A model generated the notes under the pieces. The model was not told the DNA's origin, made no database searches, and saw only the letters and a program-made list of their open reading frames with translations. Below are positions 18,188 to 25,222 of a stretch of DNA of 35,328 nucleotides, in pieces. Every line of letters starts with the position of its first letter. The stretch's first letter is position 1. A program made the position numbers and the translations under genes. The stretch is from Melioribacter sp. (lineage in GTDB: Bacteria > Bacteroidota > Ignavibacteria > Ignavibacteriales > Melioribacteraceae). Location: assembly GCA_003155655.1 (NCBI GenBank), contig PMDS01000014.1, positions 1 to 35,328 on the forward strand. Reading direction: 5' to 3'.

Positions 18188-18461
18188 GTTGAAAATTGAT
18201 TTATGAATAATGAGTTGGTCAAATAAAAAAGCCAAGTCTGATTAAAAGAAAAATTTTTGATCTTATAATTGTAATAATATAGGTCAGAAGAGGCAATAGA
18301 AACAAAATATTGATTAGAATTGTTGTCAAGTAGTGGAATAAGGAAAATGGATTATTCCAAATTAATTAAAGATATTTATAATATTATTAATATTCTCACA
18401 GCAATAATAAAGTAATCACAGAAAAATTTAGACAAAAACTCATAATTCATAAAACATAATT
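18188..18461 (+). other. A+T-rich intergenic region with a 22-codon ORF
   Basis: These 274 bases lie between the beta-lactamase and MOSC genes. The only candidate coding feature is a 22-codon ORF at 18347-18415 (MDYSKLIKDIYNIINILTAIIK) with AAGGAAA directly upstream. Its Ile-rich sequence is what A+T-rich DNA gives by chance, and I do not call it a gene. No strong terminator hairpin or promoter was recognised. Confidence 0.4.
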
Positions 18462-19268
18462 ATGGATGCATTTAAGCTTTCTGAAATAGTTATATATCCT
18501 GTAAAATCTTTTGGCGGGATAAGTCAGCAATCTGCAGAAATATCGGACCGCGGGTTTAAGCATGACCGCAGATGGATGATTATTGACAGCGAGGAAAAAT
18601 TTATTACACAGCGTACCCATCCGCAATTGGCGTTAATCAAAACAAAGATCAGCCACAATAAATTAATACTTAGTCATAAAACAAAAGATATCCCTCCGCT
18701 CGTTATTCCAATGAATGCCATGAGTGTGGAAATTACCATTGTAAATATTTGGGATGAACTTGTTGAAGCTCAATTAGTTGGGAAATATGCCGATGAATGG
18801 TTAAATGAAGCGCTTGGATTCAAATGCCGGATTGTATTTATGCCCGATGAAACACAGCGTTTTGTTAATAGAAACTATGCATTTCAAAATGAAATTGTAA
18901 GTTTTGCAGACGCATACCCGTTTATGCTTATTGGAGAACAATCTTTAGAAGATTTGAACAAGCGCCTCAATGAAAAAATTCTCATGAATCGCTTCCGACC
19001 TAATCTTGTTTTTAACGGTGGCAAGCCATTTGATGAAGATAAATGGAAAAGAATAAAAATTGGCGGGGTGAAATTCTCTGTTGCAAAACCCTGCATACGG
19101 TGTACAATACCATCAGTCAACCAGGAGACAGGTGCAAAAGGCGAAGAGCCTCTCAAAACTTTATCTACATACAGGGCAGAAAATAATAAAATTTATTTTG
19201 GTCAAAATCTTATTCAGGAAGAAACAGGCACGGTAAAAGTTGGGGACGAGATAGAAATCTTGGAATGA
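18462..19268 (+). CDS. MOSC-domain protein (YcbX-like)
   Basis: The 268 residues contain an N-terminal beta-barrel MOSC domain (SEIVIYPVKSFGGIS and RGFKHDRRWMIID) and a C-terminal MOSC domain. The latter has the NRFRPNLVFNGGKPFDEDKW signature (in part). The conserved Cys stretch KPCIRCTIPSVNQETG follows, with Cys211 and Cys214; one is the expected molybdenum-cofactor sulfur ligand. Relatives such as E. coli YcbX and mARC reduce N-hydroxylated compounds with electrons from a ferredoxin-like domain. Here no fused ferredoxin domain follows, so a separate electron donor would be needed. The next gene begins 5 bases after its stop. Confidence 0.87.
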   Translation: MDAFKLSEIVIYPVKSFGGISQQSAEISDRGFKHDRRWMIIDSEEKFITQRTHPQLALIKTKISHNKLILSHKTKDIPPLVIPMNAMSVEITIVNIWDELVEAQLVGKYADEWLNEALGFKCRIVFMPDETQRFVNRNYAFQNEIVSFADAYPFMLIGEQSLEDLNKRLNEKILMNRFRPNLVFNGGKPFDEDKWKRIKIGGVKFSVAKPCIRCTIPSVNQETGAKGEEPLKTLSTYRAENNKIYFGQNLIQEETGTVKVGDEIEILE

Positions 19269-19273
19269 TATAA

Positions 19274-19798
19274 ATGCTCACCGTCTACGATTTGTTGAAA
19301 GGTAACGATTTGCGTTCAATCGGGAAATCTAATGAAGTGGTTTCACTTGTAACCAGTGATCCCATTCTTTTTGAGGAGGTGTTCGACGGAATATTTCATG
19401 AAGATAAAGTTATACGTGCAAGATGTGCGGATGCAGTTGAAAAAGTTGCTAAAAAATTCCCGGCATATATTCAAAAGAAGAAACCCATAATTCTAAAAAA
19501 TCTTAAAAATTTCGATCAAAAAGAAGTCATATGGCATATTGCGCTTATGCTTGGGTATTTAAAGCTTACAAAAAAGGAGTTAGAGAAAGCTATTTTCCAT
19601 TTGTATAAATGGCTGAACGAATCAACAAGCATTATTGTTAAAGTAGCATGTATGCAAACCCTTGCCGATCACGCATTGAAAAATAAAAAGCTTATAGCCG
19701 GCGTGCGTTTTGAAATTGAAAAACAAATGATCAATGGAGCCCCGGCAATTAAAGCACGGGGCAGACACTTGCTTAATGATTTTGATAAATTGAAATGA
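19274..19798 (+). CDS. HEAT-repeat-like helical protein
   Basis: This 174-residue, largely helical protein shows three or four degenerate HEAT-like units. One is DKVIRARCADAVEKVAKKFP, and another is around IIVKVACMQTLADHALKN. There is no signal peptide and no catalytic motif. Its basic, repeat-like surface suggests a scaffold or a DNA/protein-binding role, but no function can be assigned. The start is 5 bases after the MOSC gene, and the stop overlaps the esterase start by 4 bases (ATGA), so the three genes form a tight transcription unit. Confidence 0.7.
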   Translation: MLTVYDLLKGNDLRSIGKSNEVVSLVTSDPILFEEVFDGIFHEDKVIRARCADAVEKVAKKFPAYIQKKKPIILKNLKNFDQKEVIWHIALMLGYLKLTKKELEKAIFHLYKWLNESTSIIVKVACMQTLADHALKNKKLIAGVRFEIEKQMINGAPAIKARGRHLLNDFDKLK

Positions 19799-20442
19799 AT
19801 TTGAAATTATACAACATACAAGTTAAAAAAACTGCACGTTATTATATTCTTGGCGAACAGTCTGAAAAAATTAAATCAGTATGGATTGTTCTTCACGGTT
19901 TTAAACAGCTTGCCGAAGTGTTTATTAAATATTTTAAAACTGTAGTTGATGAAAATACCCTGGTAGTTGCCCCTGAAGCCTTGAATAAATTTTACCTGGA
20001 AGGATTTAACGGTAAAGTGGGCGCTACATGGATGACAAAAGAAAACCGTGAAAATGAAATTATAGATTACGTAAATTACCTCGATTCTGTATATGATGAG
20101 GTAGTTAAGTACGGATTGTTTAGTAATGCTAAAGTAACAGTTCTCGGATTCTCACAAGGTACAGCTACTGCATGCAGGTGGCTGGTTATGGGCAAATCCA
20201 AAATAGACAAACTGATAATATGGGGAGGAGGAATTCCGCCCGATATAGATTTATCCAGTTCAAAAAAATTATTTGACTCTTCCGATTTAACAATAGTTAT
20301 TGGCGATGGAGATGAATTTATTTCAAATGAGCAGTTGAAAGAAGAACTGAAAAAACTTGATGAAATTAAACTAATTTACAAGTATTTAAGTTATAGTGGT
20401 GGTCATGAGATCAGGGCAGATATTCTGCGCCAAATTATTTAA
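19795..20442 (+). CDS. Alpha/beta-hydrolase, phospholipase/carboxylesterase family
   Basis: This 215-residue serine hydrolase resembles bacterial carboxylesterases and acyl-protein thioesterases. The oxyanion strand is VLHGFKQLA. The nucleophile is Ser120 in the elbow GFSQGT, the acid is Asp173 in GDGDEF, and the base is His204 in SGGHEI. These are in the expected order and spacing, and there is no signal peptide. It overlaps the HEAT-like gene by 4 bases, so it is translationally coupled. Substrate is unknown: short-chain esters or thioesters are the family norm. Confidence 0.82.
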   Translation: MNLKLYNIQVKKTARYYILGEQSEKIKSVWIVLHGFKQLAEVFIKYFKTVVDENTLVVAPEALNKFYLEGFNGKVGATWMTKENRENEIIDYVNYLDSVYDEVVKYGLFSNAKVTVLGFSQGTATACRWLVMGKSKIDKLIIWGGGIPPDIDLSSSKKLFDSSDLTIVIGDGDEFISNEQLKEELKKLDEIKLIYKYLSYSGGHEIRADILRQII

Positions 20443-20463
20443 TCTAATTGAGAGGAGTAAACA

Positions 20464-20838
20464 GTGTCAAATCTACTAGTTTGGTTTGAAATTCCGGCAA
20501 TTGATATAAACCGTGGAGCAAAATTTTACAGTACCGTTTTTGATTATCCTCCAATGCAGCAAATGGATTTTGGAGGATTTAAAATGGCTTTTTTCCCATC
20601 TGACGGAACCGGACTTAATGGAGGAGCTTTATGCCAGGGAACCGGTTATAAACCCTCTGAAGACGGAGCATTGATATATCTGGCGGCAAGCCCCGATTTA
20701 AATGTTGCACTTTCAAAAGTGGAAACCGCCGGGGGAAAGGTTATTACACCTAAAAAGATTATTACCGAAAAGTATGGCTATATGGCAATATTTATTGATT
20801 CTGAAGGAAACAGAATTGCACTTCATTCAGAAAAATAA
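20464..20838 (+). CDS. VOC family protein
   Basis: This 124-residue VOC protein starts at GTG 20464, supported by GAGAGGAG about 6 bases upstream. The opening LVWFEIPAIDINRGAKFYSTVFDY is the common form for glyoxalase-like proteins of the PhnB/YdeN type (quoted in part as FEIPAID and GAKFYSTVF). The ending YGYMAIFIDSEGNRIALHS matches the second module. It has a single VOC domain, so it is probably a dimer. Function is unknown; metal-ligand positions are only partly conserved. It is the last gene of the 18462-20838 rightward run and faces the TPR gene. Confidence 0.85.
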   Translation: MSNLLVWFEIPAIDINRGAKFYSTVFDYPPMQQMDFGGFKMAFFPSDGTGLNGGALCQGTGYKPSEDGALIYLAASPDLNVALSKVETAGGKVITPKKIITEKYGYMAIFIDSEGNRIALHSEK

Positions 20839-20839
20839 T

Positions 20840-20870
20840 TCCTTTAATATAATATCAATCCCTTAAAGGA
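20840..20870. terminator. Convergent terminator
   Basis: TCCTTTAA (20840-20847) pairs with TTAAAGGA (20863-20870), an 8-bp stem with a 15-base loop between two convergent genes. On the minus strand it runs into ATTATTTTT; on the plus strand the downstream tract is poor. Confidence 0.45.
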
Positions 20871-20873
20871 TAT

Positions 20874-22313
20874 TTATAAATTGTATTTCTTTTCAAGATC
20901 TTTTGACCTATAAGAAAGACGGTCGTTTTTAAAATCCTTTATGGCAGAGATTAAGTTTTCAACTTTATATTTGTCAACGTTCTGGCGCATATAAATATCA
21001 ACAAGATATTTTATTGCTGTAAATTTATCCCTGGCATCGGCAGCATTAATGGATTTTTGGAATGATTGTTCAGCCTTGTCATATAAATTATTCTTGAAAT
21101 AAAAAGCGCCAAGCGAAAGATTAAACTCATCTTCAAATCCTTTTGCGTTATTCATATTTGGTTTTGATTTTATAAATACTTCTATCTCGCCCGATGATTT
21201 ATCATTTGCGATTAAGACAGATAAATCATGAAGCCATTTGCCTTCTTTCTCATTGTTTTTGTTCAGATAAAAAACTTCTTTACCGCGATCACTTAATGAT
21301 TGTTCAAATTTTGGTATACTTGTCCAATCACCAATTAACCAGCTGTTGTATACAATAATATAACTTATAGAATTACTTGCGCCGCGGAATAAATTTTTTT
21401 CATTTTCAAGCGCGCGTACTCCATATTGAACGGCAAGTTGTGAATTTCCTTTAATATCATAAAAACGGGAGCGGGTATAGTTATCCAATAAATTTTGTTT
21501 GTCGTTGTTAATTAAATATTCGGCTTTTTTTAAGTCCCAGGTATTTATTAGACTATGGCAGTAAGCATTGAAGACTCTTTTATTTTTAGGAAAACGGTTT
21601 ATAAAATTTTCATAATAGTTTAAAGCCGCAAGCTCATTCCCTTCAAGATTGGAATTAACTTCAATTAACGTTAAAGCAGCTTGACCAAAAGTCAGGGTTC
21701 CTTTTTCGTATGCAAGCTGGAGATGATCCAACCCTTTAGTTCTATCGCCGGAAAGACCTAGAACACCGGCAATGAAACTTGTTATGCCGCTCATACGGTC
21801 GGCATAGTATTCAAGCATTCCTAAAATTAAATAGGCATCGTAAAACGAGGAATCTGATTTTAATACTTCTTCCATCATGTTTTTAGATTTCTTACCCGCC
21901 TTAAAAGCGCTCCACCATGAGCCGTCACTTCCATAAACGCGGGCAAGGTATGCATAGATGGTGCCATAGTAAAATTTATTTTCCGGGTTAAGTTTTGATT
22001 CATCAAATTTATCAACAACATTTTCACAATAATCAATAATCTCTTTATTTAAAATTTTTCTACCCTCATCGCGTTTGTTGGGATCTAATTCTGCAGTTTT
22101 CTTACCCAGCTCCATAATTCGCGCATTTATTAAATAGTAATAATATTTGGGTGAATTTGGATTAATGTTGATTTGGTCCTGGCATAATTTTATTGCCAGA
22201 TCATATTCTTCATTAAATGTAAGAGAAATAATTTGTTTGTCCAACTGGCTCGGATCGATTGGCTTTGCTGAAAGAAAATTAGCAAGCAAAAGAAAGAATA
22301 ATAGTTTTTTCAT
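20874..22313 (-). CDS. Exported TPR-repeat protein
   Basis: This 479-residue protein has a signal peptide (KKLLFFLLLANFLSA) and a mature chain built of helical tetratricopeptide-like repeats. Examples are EEYDLAIKLCQDQININPNSP near residues 35-55 (in part), YDAYLILGMLEYYADRM near 160-176, and a last pair around LSLGAFYFKNNLYDKAEQSFQKS. Tyr and Asn are frequent. It probably lies in the periplasm or on the outer membrane as a scaffold; no enzymatic motif is seen. A TATCTTTG promoter element lies about 50 bases upstream. It is probably a single-gene unit. Confidence 0.8.
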   Translation of the reverse strand: MKKLLFFLLLANFLSAKPIDPSQLDKQIISLTFNEEYDLAIKLCQDQININPNSPKYYYYLINARIMELGKKTAELDPNKRDEGRKILNKEIIDYCENVVDKFDESKLNPENKFYYGTIYAYLARVYGSDGSWWSAFKAGKKSKNMMEEVLKSDSSFYDAYLILGMLEYYADRMSGITSFIAGVLGLSGDRTKGLDHLQLAYEKGTLTFGQAALTLIEVNSNLEGNELAALNYYENFINRFPKNKRVFNAYCHSLINTWDLKKAEYLINNDKQNLLDNYTRSRFYDIKGNSQLAVQYGVRALENEKNLFRGASNSISYIIVYNSWLIGDWTSIPKFEQSLSDRGKEVFYLNKNNEKEGKWLHDLSVLIANDKSSGEIEVFIKSKPNMNNAKGFEDEFNLSLGAFYFKNNLYDKAEQSFQKSINAADARDKFTAIKYLVDIYMRQNVDKYKVENLISAIKDFKNDRLSYRSKDLEKKYNL

Positions 22314-22361
22314 TTAACCTCATTGATAAGAAACGCTAGAAAGAGTACTAATTTTACAATC

Positions 22362-22369
22362 CAAAGATA
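22362..22369 (-). promoter_or_regulatory. Probable -7 element for the TPR gene
   Basis: On the minus strand TATCTTTG matches the Bacteroidota -7 consensus TAnnTTTG exactly, giving a leader of about 40-45 bases. No clear TTG/TTTG is found at the expected upstream distance, so it is only a partial promoter match. Confidence 0.4.
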
Positions 22370-22447
22370 TAAAAGTGCCAGCTACGGACATTGTCATAGA
22401 TAAAAGAATAATGTAAAAACAAATGAATCATTTATTCAGTGTTACAA

Positions 22448-23158
22448 TTAATCACTCATTGCATAATCGAGAATGCTTTCTACATGTACCAGAGTTGTGT
22501 TTATCAGCTCAAGTTCCGGAAGGTTTTCAGGTTTAAGTATTAATGGAATTTCTGTTCCGCCAAGTATTAAACCGGAAATATTGTAATTATCTCTTAGTTT
22601 ACGCGCAATTTCAATTAATTTAACTCTCACATCATCGATGAAAATTCCTTTTACAAACTCATTCATATAATGGCTGTGAATGTAATCCTGGTCTTCAATT
22701 CCTGGGATAACGATTTCAATGTTTTCTTTAGCTGCGCCTGCCTGGTAAAACCCGCTTTGCATTGTAGACTTTGTTCCAAACAGTCCAAGTTTTTCAAATC
22801 CCTTGTTCTTGGAATAAGCAATAGTTGTTTCAACAATACTTATCAAAGGTAAGGTCGATATTTGTCTCAATTCGTCAAAAACAATGTGGGGAGTATTTGA
22901 TGCCATCACCGCGAAATCTGCTCCGCCGGTTTTTAATTTTTCAATTTCTTCATGTAAATATTTGATAAGAAGATCAAATTGTTTCTCTGCAACATAACCG
23001 AGCATCCTGGTCATGTTGATGCTGTTAATAAGAATTGACGGATACTGGTTGGTTCCCGTACGTTTCTGGTATCCGGCAATAATAGATTGATAATAGTCAA
23101 TCGTTGAACCTGGCGCTATTCCACCAATTATGCCTATAACTTTTTTTTGCATATTCAT
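22448..23158 (-). CDS. Aspartate/glutamate racemase family protein lacking the catalytic cysteines
   Basis: The 236 residues have the fold signatures of the Asp/Glu/hydantoin racemase family (YgeA/RacX side). These are IGIIGGIAPGSTIDYYQ at the N-terminus, ASNTPHIVFDEL at the first active-site half and LILGGTEIPLIL at the second. Active members use two cysteines, in the (C/T)NT and GCTE positions. Here they are Ser87 and Gly201, and the whole protein has no cysteine. Two-base racemisation by thiols is therefore ruled out. It may use other residues, act on another substrate or only bind amino acids. It is 19 bases after the PhzF gene in the same direction, probably one operon. The start may be 23158 or the ATG at 23152. 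Confidence 0.82.
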   Translation of the reverse strand: MNMQKKVIGIIGGIAPGSTIDYYQSIIAGYQKRTGTNQYPSILINSINMTRMLGYVAEKQFDLLIKYLHEEIEKLKTGGADFAVMASNTPHIVFDELRQISTLPLISIVETTIAYSKNKGFEKLGLFGTKSTMQSGFYQAGAAKENIEIVIPGIEDQDYIHSHYMNEFVKGIFIDDVRVKLIEIARKLRDNYNISGLILGGTEIPLILKPENLPELELINTTLVHVESILDYAMSD

Positions 23159-23177
23159 TTATAATTGTTGAGGATTT

Positions 23178-24083
23178 TCACACTTCAATTTCTGTTTTAA
23201 AAACTACCACAGCATTGCCGCTTATTCTAACCAAAATAGGCTTATCGTTCACAATTTTAACACTAACTTCAATATCCCCCGGTCTGTTAATTGCTTCCCC
23301 CTGCCTGCCAATAAAAGAAAATTCATCCCCCTTAATTTCGGCAAGTTTATGTTTTACAATATATGCACCAAGCGGTCCGTTGGCATTCCCTGTTACCGGG
23401 TCCTCGTTAATACCGATAGCGGGGGCAAACATTCTTCCATGAGTTAAAATATTTGGTGAATCCGATTCAAATGTAAAAACAAAATAACCGTTGCAGTTTA
23501 TTTCTTTGCTTGATTGTGCCAGTTCAAAGAAATTTGGATTTAACCCATTTAGAACGGATCTTCTTTTTATTCCAATCATTACTTTAGAGTGACCTGTTGA
23601 AACAATTTGTACCGGGCATCTTTCGTCTAAATCTCCTTTAGATAAGTTTAATGCATCGGTTATTCTAGATTTCATTTTGTAAGTCAAAGGTTCTTCAAAA
23701 TCAATACTGCCCTGGGTCATAGTTATTTTATAATCACCATTCGTTTTAATTATCTCGAATGGGAGTACGCCAATTTTTGTTTTGTACCTGTAAACAGCAG
23801 AGTTCAAATTTTCTTCAATTGCTTTTACATACATTGCAGCGATAGTTGCATGCCCGCATGTGGGCACTTCCTTGCGCGGGGTAAAGTAACGTATTACTCC
23901 ATCGCAGGATTTATCGCCGGGAGAAAATAGGAAGGATGTTTCAGAATTATTCATCTCTCTTGCAATAAATTGCATCTGCTCTTCGCCTAGCCCGTCCGCA
24001 TAAGGCACAACTCCTGCCGGATTTCCTTTAAAGCGCTGTTTTGTAAAAGAATCAACCTGGTATACAAGTATTTTTTTTGTCAT
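23178..24083 (-). CDS. PhzF family isomerase-like protein
   Basis: This 301-residue protein has two repeated diaminopimelate-epimerase-type domains. The N-terminal signature is VDSFTKQRFKGNPAGVV. Glu48 in NNSETSFLF is the acid residue conserved in PhzF. Other conserved stretches are RYFTPRKEVPTCGHATIA and, in the second half, DPVTGNANGPLGAY. PhzF itself isomerises trans-2,3-dihydro-3-hydroxyanthranilate for phenazines, but no other phz genes are present and most homologues have unknown substrates. It shares an operon with the racemase-family gene, so both may handle a small amino-acid-like metabolite. That is inference. Confidence 0.88.
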   Translation of the reverse strand: MTKKILVYQVDSFTKQRFKGNPAGVVPYADGLGEEQMQFIAREMNNSETSFLFSPGDKSCDGVIRYFTPRKEVPTCGHATIAAMYVKAIEENLNSAVYRYKTKIGVLPFEIIKTNGDYKITMTQGSIDFEEPLTYKMKSRITDALNLSKGDLDERCPVQIVSTGHSKVMIGIKRRSVLNGLNPNFFELAQSSKEINCNGYFVFTFESDSPNILTHGRMFAPAIGINEDPVTGNANGPLGAYIVKHKLAEIKGDEFSFIGRQGEAINRPGDIEVSVKIVNDKPILVRISGNAVVVFKTEIEV

Positions 24084-24277
24084 TTATTTTTTTCACCTGA
24101 TTTATATTTTCGTGATCAATCTAATATCTAAATATGATTCTAACAAAACATGCTAATCAAAATAAAATAAACCCCCTTTTAGAAAAGAAGAGTGGGATTT
24201 TATTTTCCGGATAAATCCGTTAGCGGGGATTATTTAATAAACATCTATTTATCTAAGGCAACCAACTTATGGAAAAC

Positions 24278-24655
24278 TTAATCGGTTGGTTCCCATAATT
24301 CAATTTTATTTCCCTCGGGATCCATAATCCACGCAAACTTTCCAAAATCGTAAACTTCCATTTCCTTTGGGATTAAAACCTTTTCTTTCTTGAGTTGTTT
24401 AATAAGAGCATCCAAATTTTCAACTCTGAAATTAATCATAAACTGTTTTTTGCTTGGTTTAAAATATTTTGTCTTTTTAGCAAAAAAACTGAGAACCGAT
24501 TGCCCAATCTTTTTAGGATTATCTTTTTCGCGCCATTCAAAAATAGCGCCGCTATCCGTTATATTTATCCCAAGATGTTTTTGATACCATTTCTGCATTT
24601 TTTTAGTATCATCACATTTGAAAAAAATTCCGCCAATTCCCGTTACTCGTTTCAT
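24278..24655 (-). CDS. VOC family protein
   Basis: This 125-residue single-domain glyoxalase-superfamily protein begins KRVTGIGGIFFKCDDTKKMQKWYQKHLG (in part), the usual first VOC module. Its second module ends FAWIMDPEGNKIELWEP, with a Glu at the metal-ligand position of the last strand. Activity is unknown; relatives include lactoylglutathione-lyase-like and antibiotic-binding proteins. It is 12 bases after the DUF1697 gene and probably the last gene of the leftward run starting at 29277. The 194 bases beyond its stop (24084-24277) show only a short CGGA/TCCG hairpin at 24208-24219 and nothing else assignable. Confidence 0.85.
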   Translation of the reverse strand: MKRVTGIGGIFFKCDDTKKMQKWYQKHLGINITDSGAIFEWREKDNPKKIGQSVLSFFAKKTKYFKPSKKQFMINFRVENLDALIKQLKKEKVLIPKEMEVYDFGKFAWIMDPEGNKIELWEPTD

Positions 24656-24667
24656 TTTATCCCTTTC

Positions 24668-25210
24668 TTAGTATTTAAGTGTTAATAATTTGCAGACAGT
24701 ATTCCAGTTGCGTGAAGTTGCAGCCACACCAAGTTCCTTTTCAACAAAATTATTGGGGAAGCCGTATCTACCATTTTTTACTTCCGAACTTAACAAAAAT
24801 GCATCTTTTTTATGAACCAGAAAAAGTTCTAATCTTTCCTTTTCATTGACTAGAGGGAGACGATGTAACATTTTAGGTTCAGTGTCGAGAAACACAATAT
24901 AAAATTTTATTTTAGGGTTGGGTGTAATTTTCTTGAATGGGTTTAATTTGATGATTGCTTCAATTTCATTTATGGTTCTCAGCATTACAACCGCATCAAA
25001 GTTAAATTGACTTGAAAGACTTATTGTGATTTTTTTCTCTAGAGCGGCTGAGTTATCGCTTTCGGAGTCAAAGATCACATTGCCGCTCTGGATGAGAGTT
25101 TTAACATTCTCAAATCCCATTTTGCAAAATGAATTAGTCAGGTCTTCCATCCTAATAATATTTTTACCGCCGACGTTTATTCCGCGTAAAAAGGCTGCAT
25201 ATCTTGTCAT
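24668..25210 (-). CDS. DUF1697 family protein
   Basis: The 180 residues open with the family signature RYAAFLRGINVGGKNIIRM, followed by GFENVKTLIQSGNVIFDS and a C-terminal TSRNWNTVCKLL. This is a widespread soluble family without an established activity. There is no signal peptide or membrane segment. It lies 12 bases after the DUF4175 gene and 12 before the VOC gene. Small genes with such short gaps are probably carried along on the same transcript rather than functionally tied to DUF4175. Confidence 0.88.
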   Translation of the reverse strand: MTRYAAFLRGINVGGKNIIRMEDLTNSFCKMGFENVKTLIQSGNVIFDSESDNSAALEKKITISLSSQFNFDAVVMLRTINEIEAIIKLNPFKKITPNPKIKFYIVFLDTEPKMLHRLPLVNEKERLELFLVHKKDAFLLSSEVKNGRYGFPNNFVEKELGVAATSRNWNTVCKLLTLKY

Positions 25211-25222
25211 TTTTAACCCAAC

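Noticed and set aside
18235-18265. A/T palindrome (AAAAATTTTT) near the end of the beta-lactamase gene as a terminator
   Set aside because: It has no loop and no GC-containing stem, so it is not a credible hairpin.
18347-18415. 22-codon ORF with an AAGGA-like site
   Set aside because: Ile/Asn-rich content is expected by chance in A+T-rich DNA, and no conserved feature or context supports it.
24208-24219. CGGA/TCCG hairpin as terminator of the VOC gene
   Set aside because: Only 4 bp with no U run on either strand.
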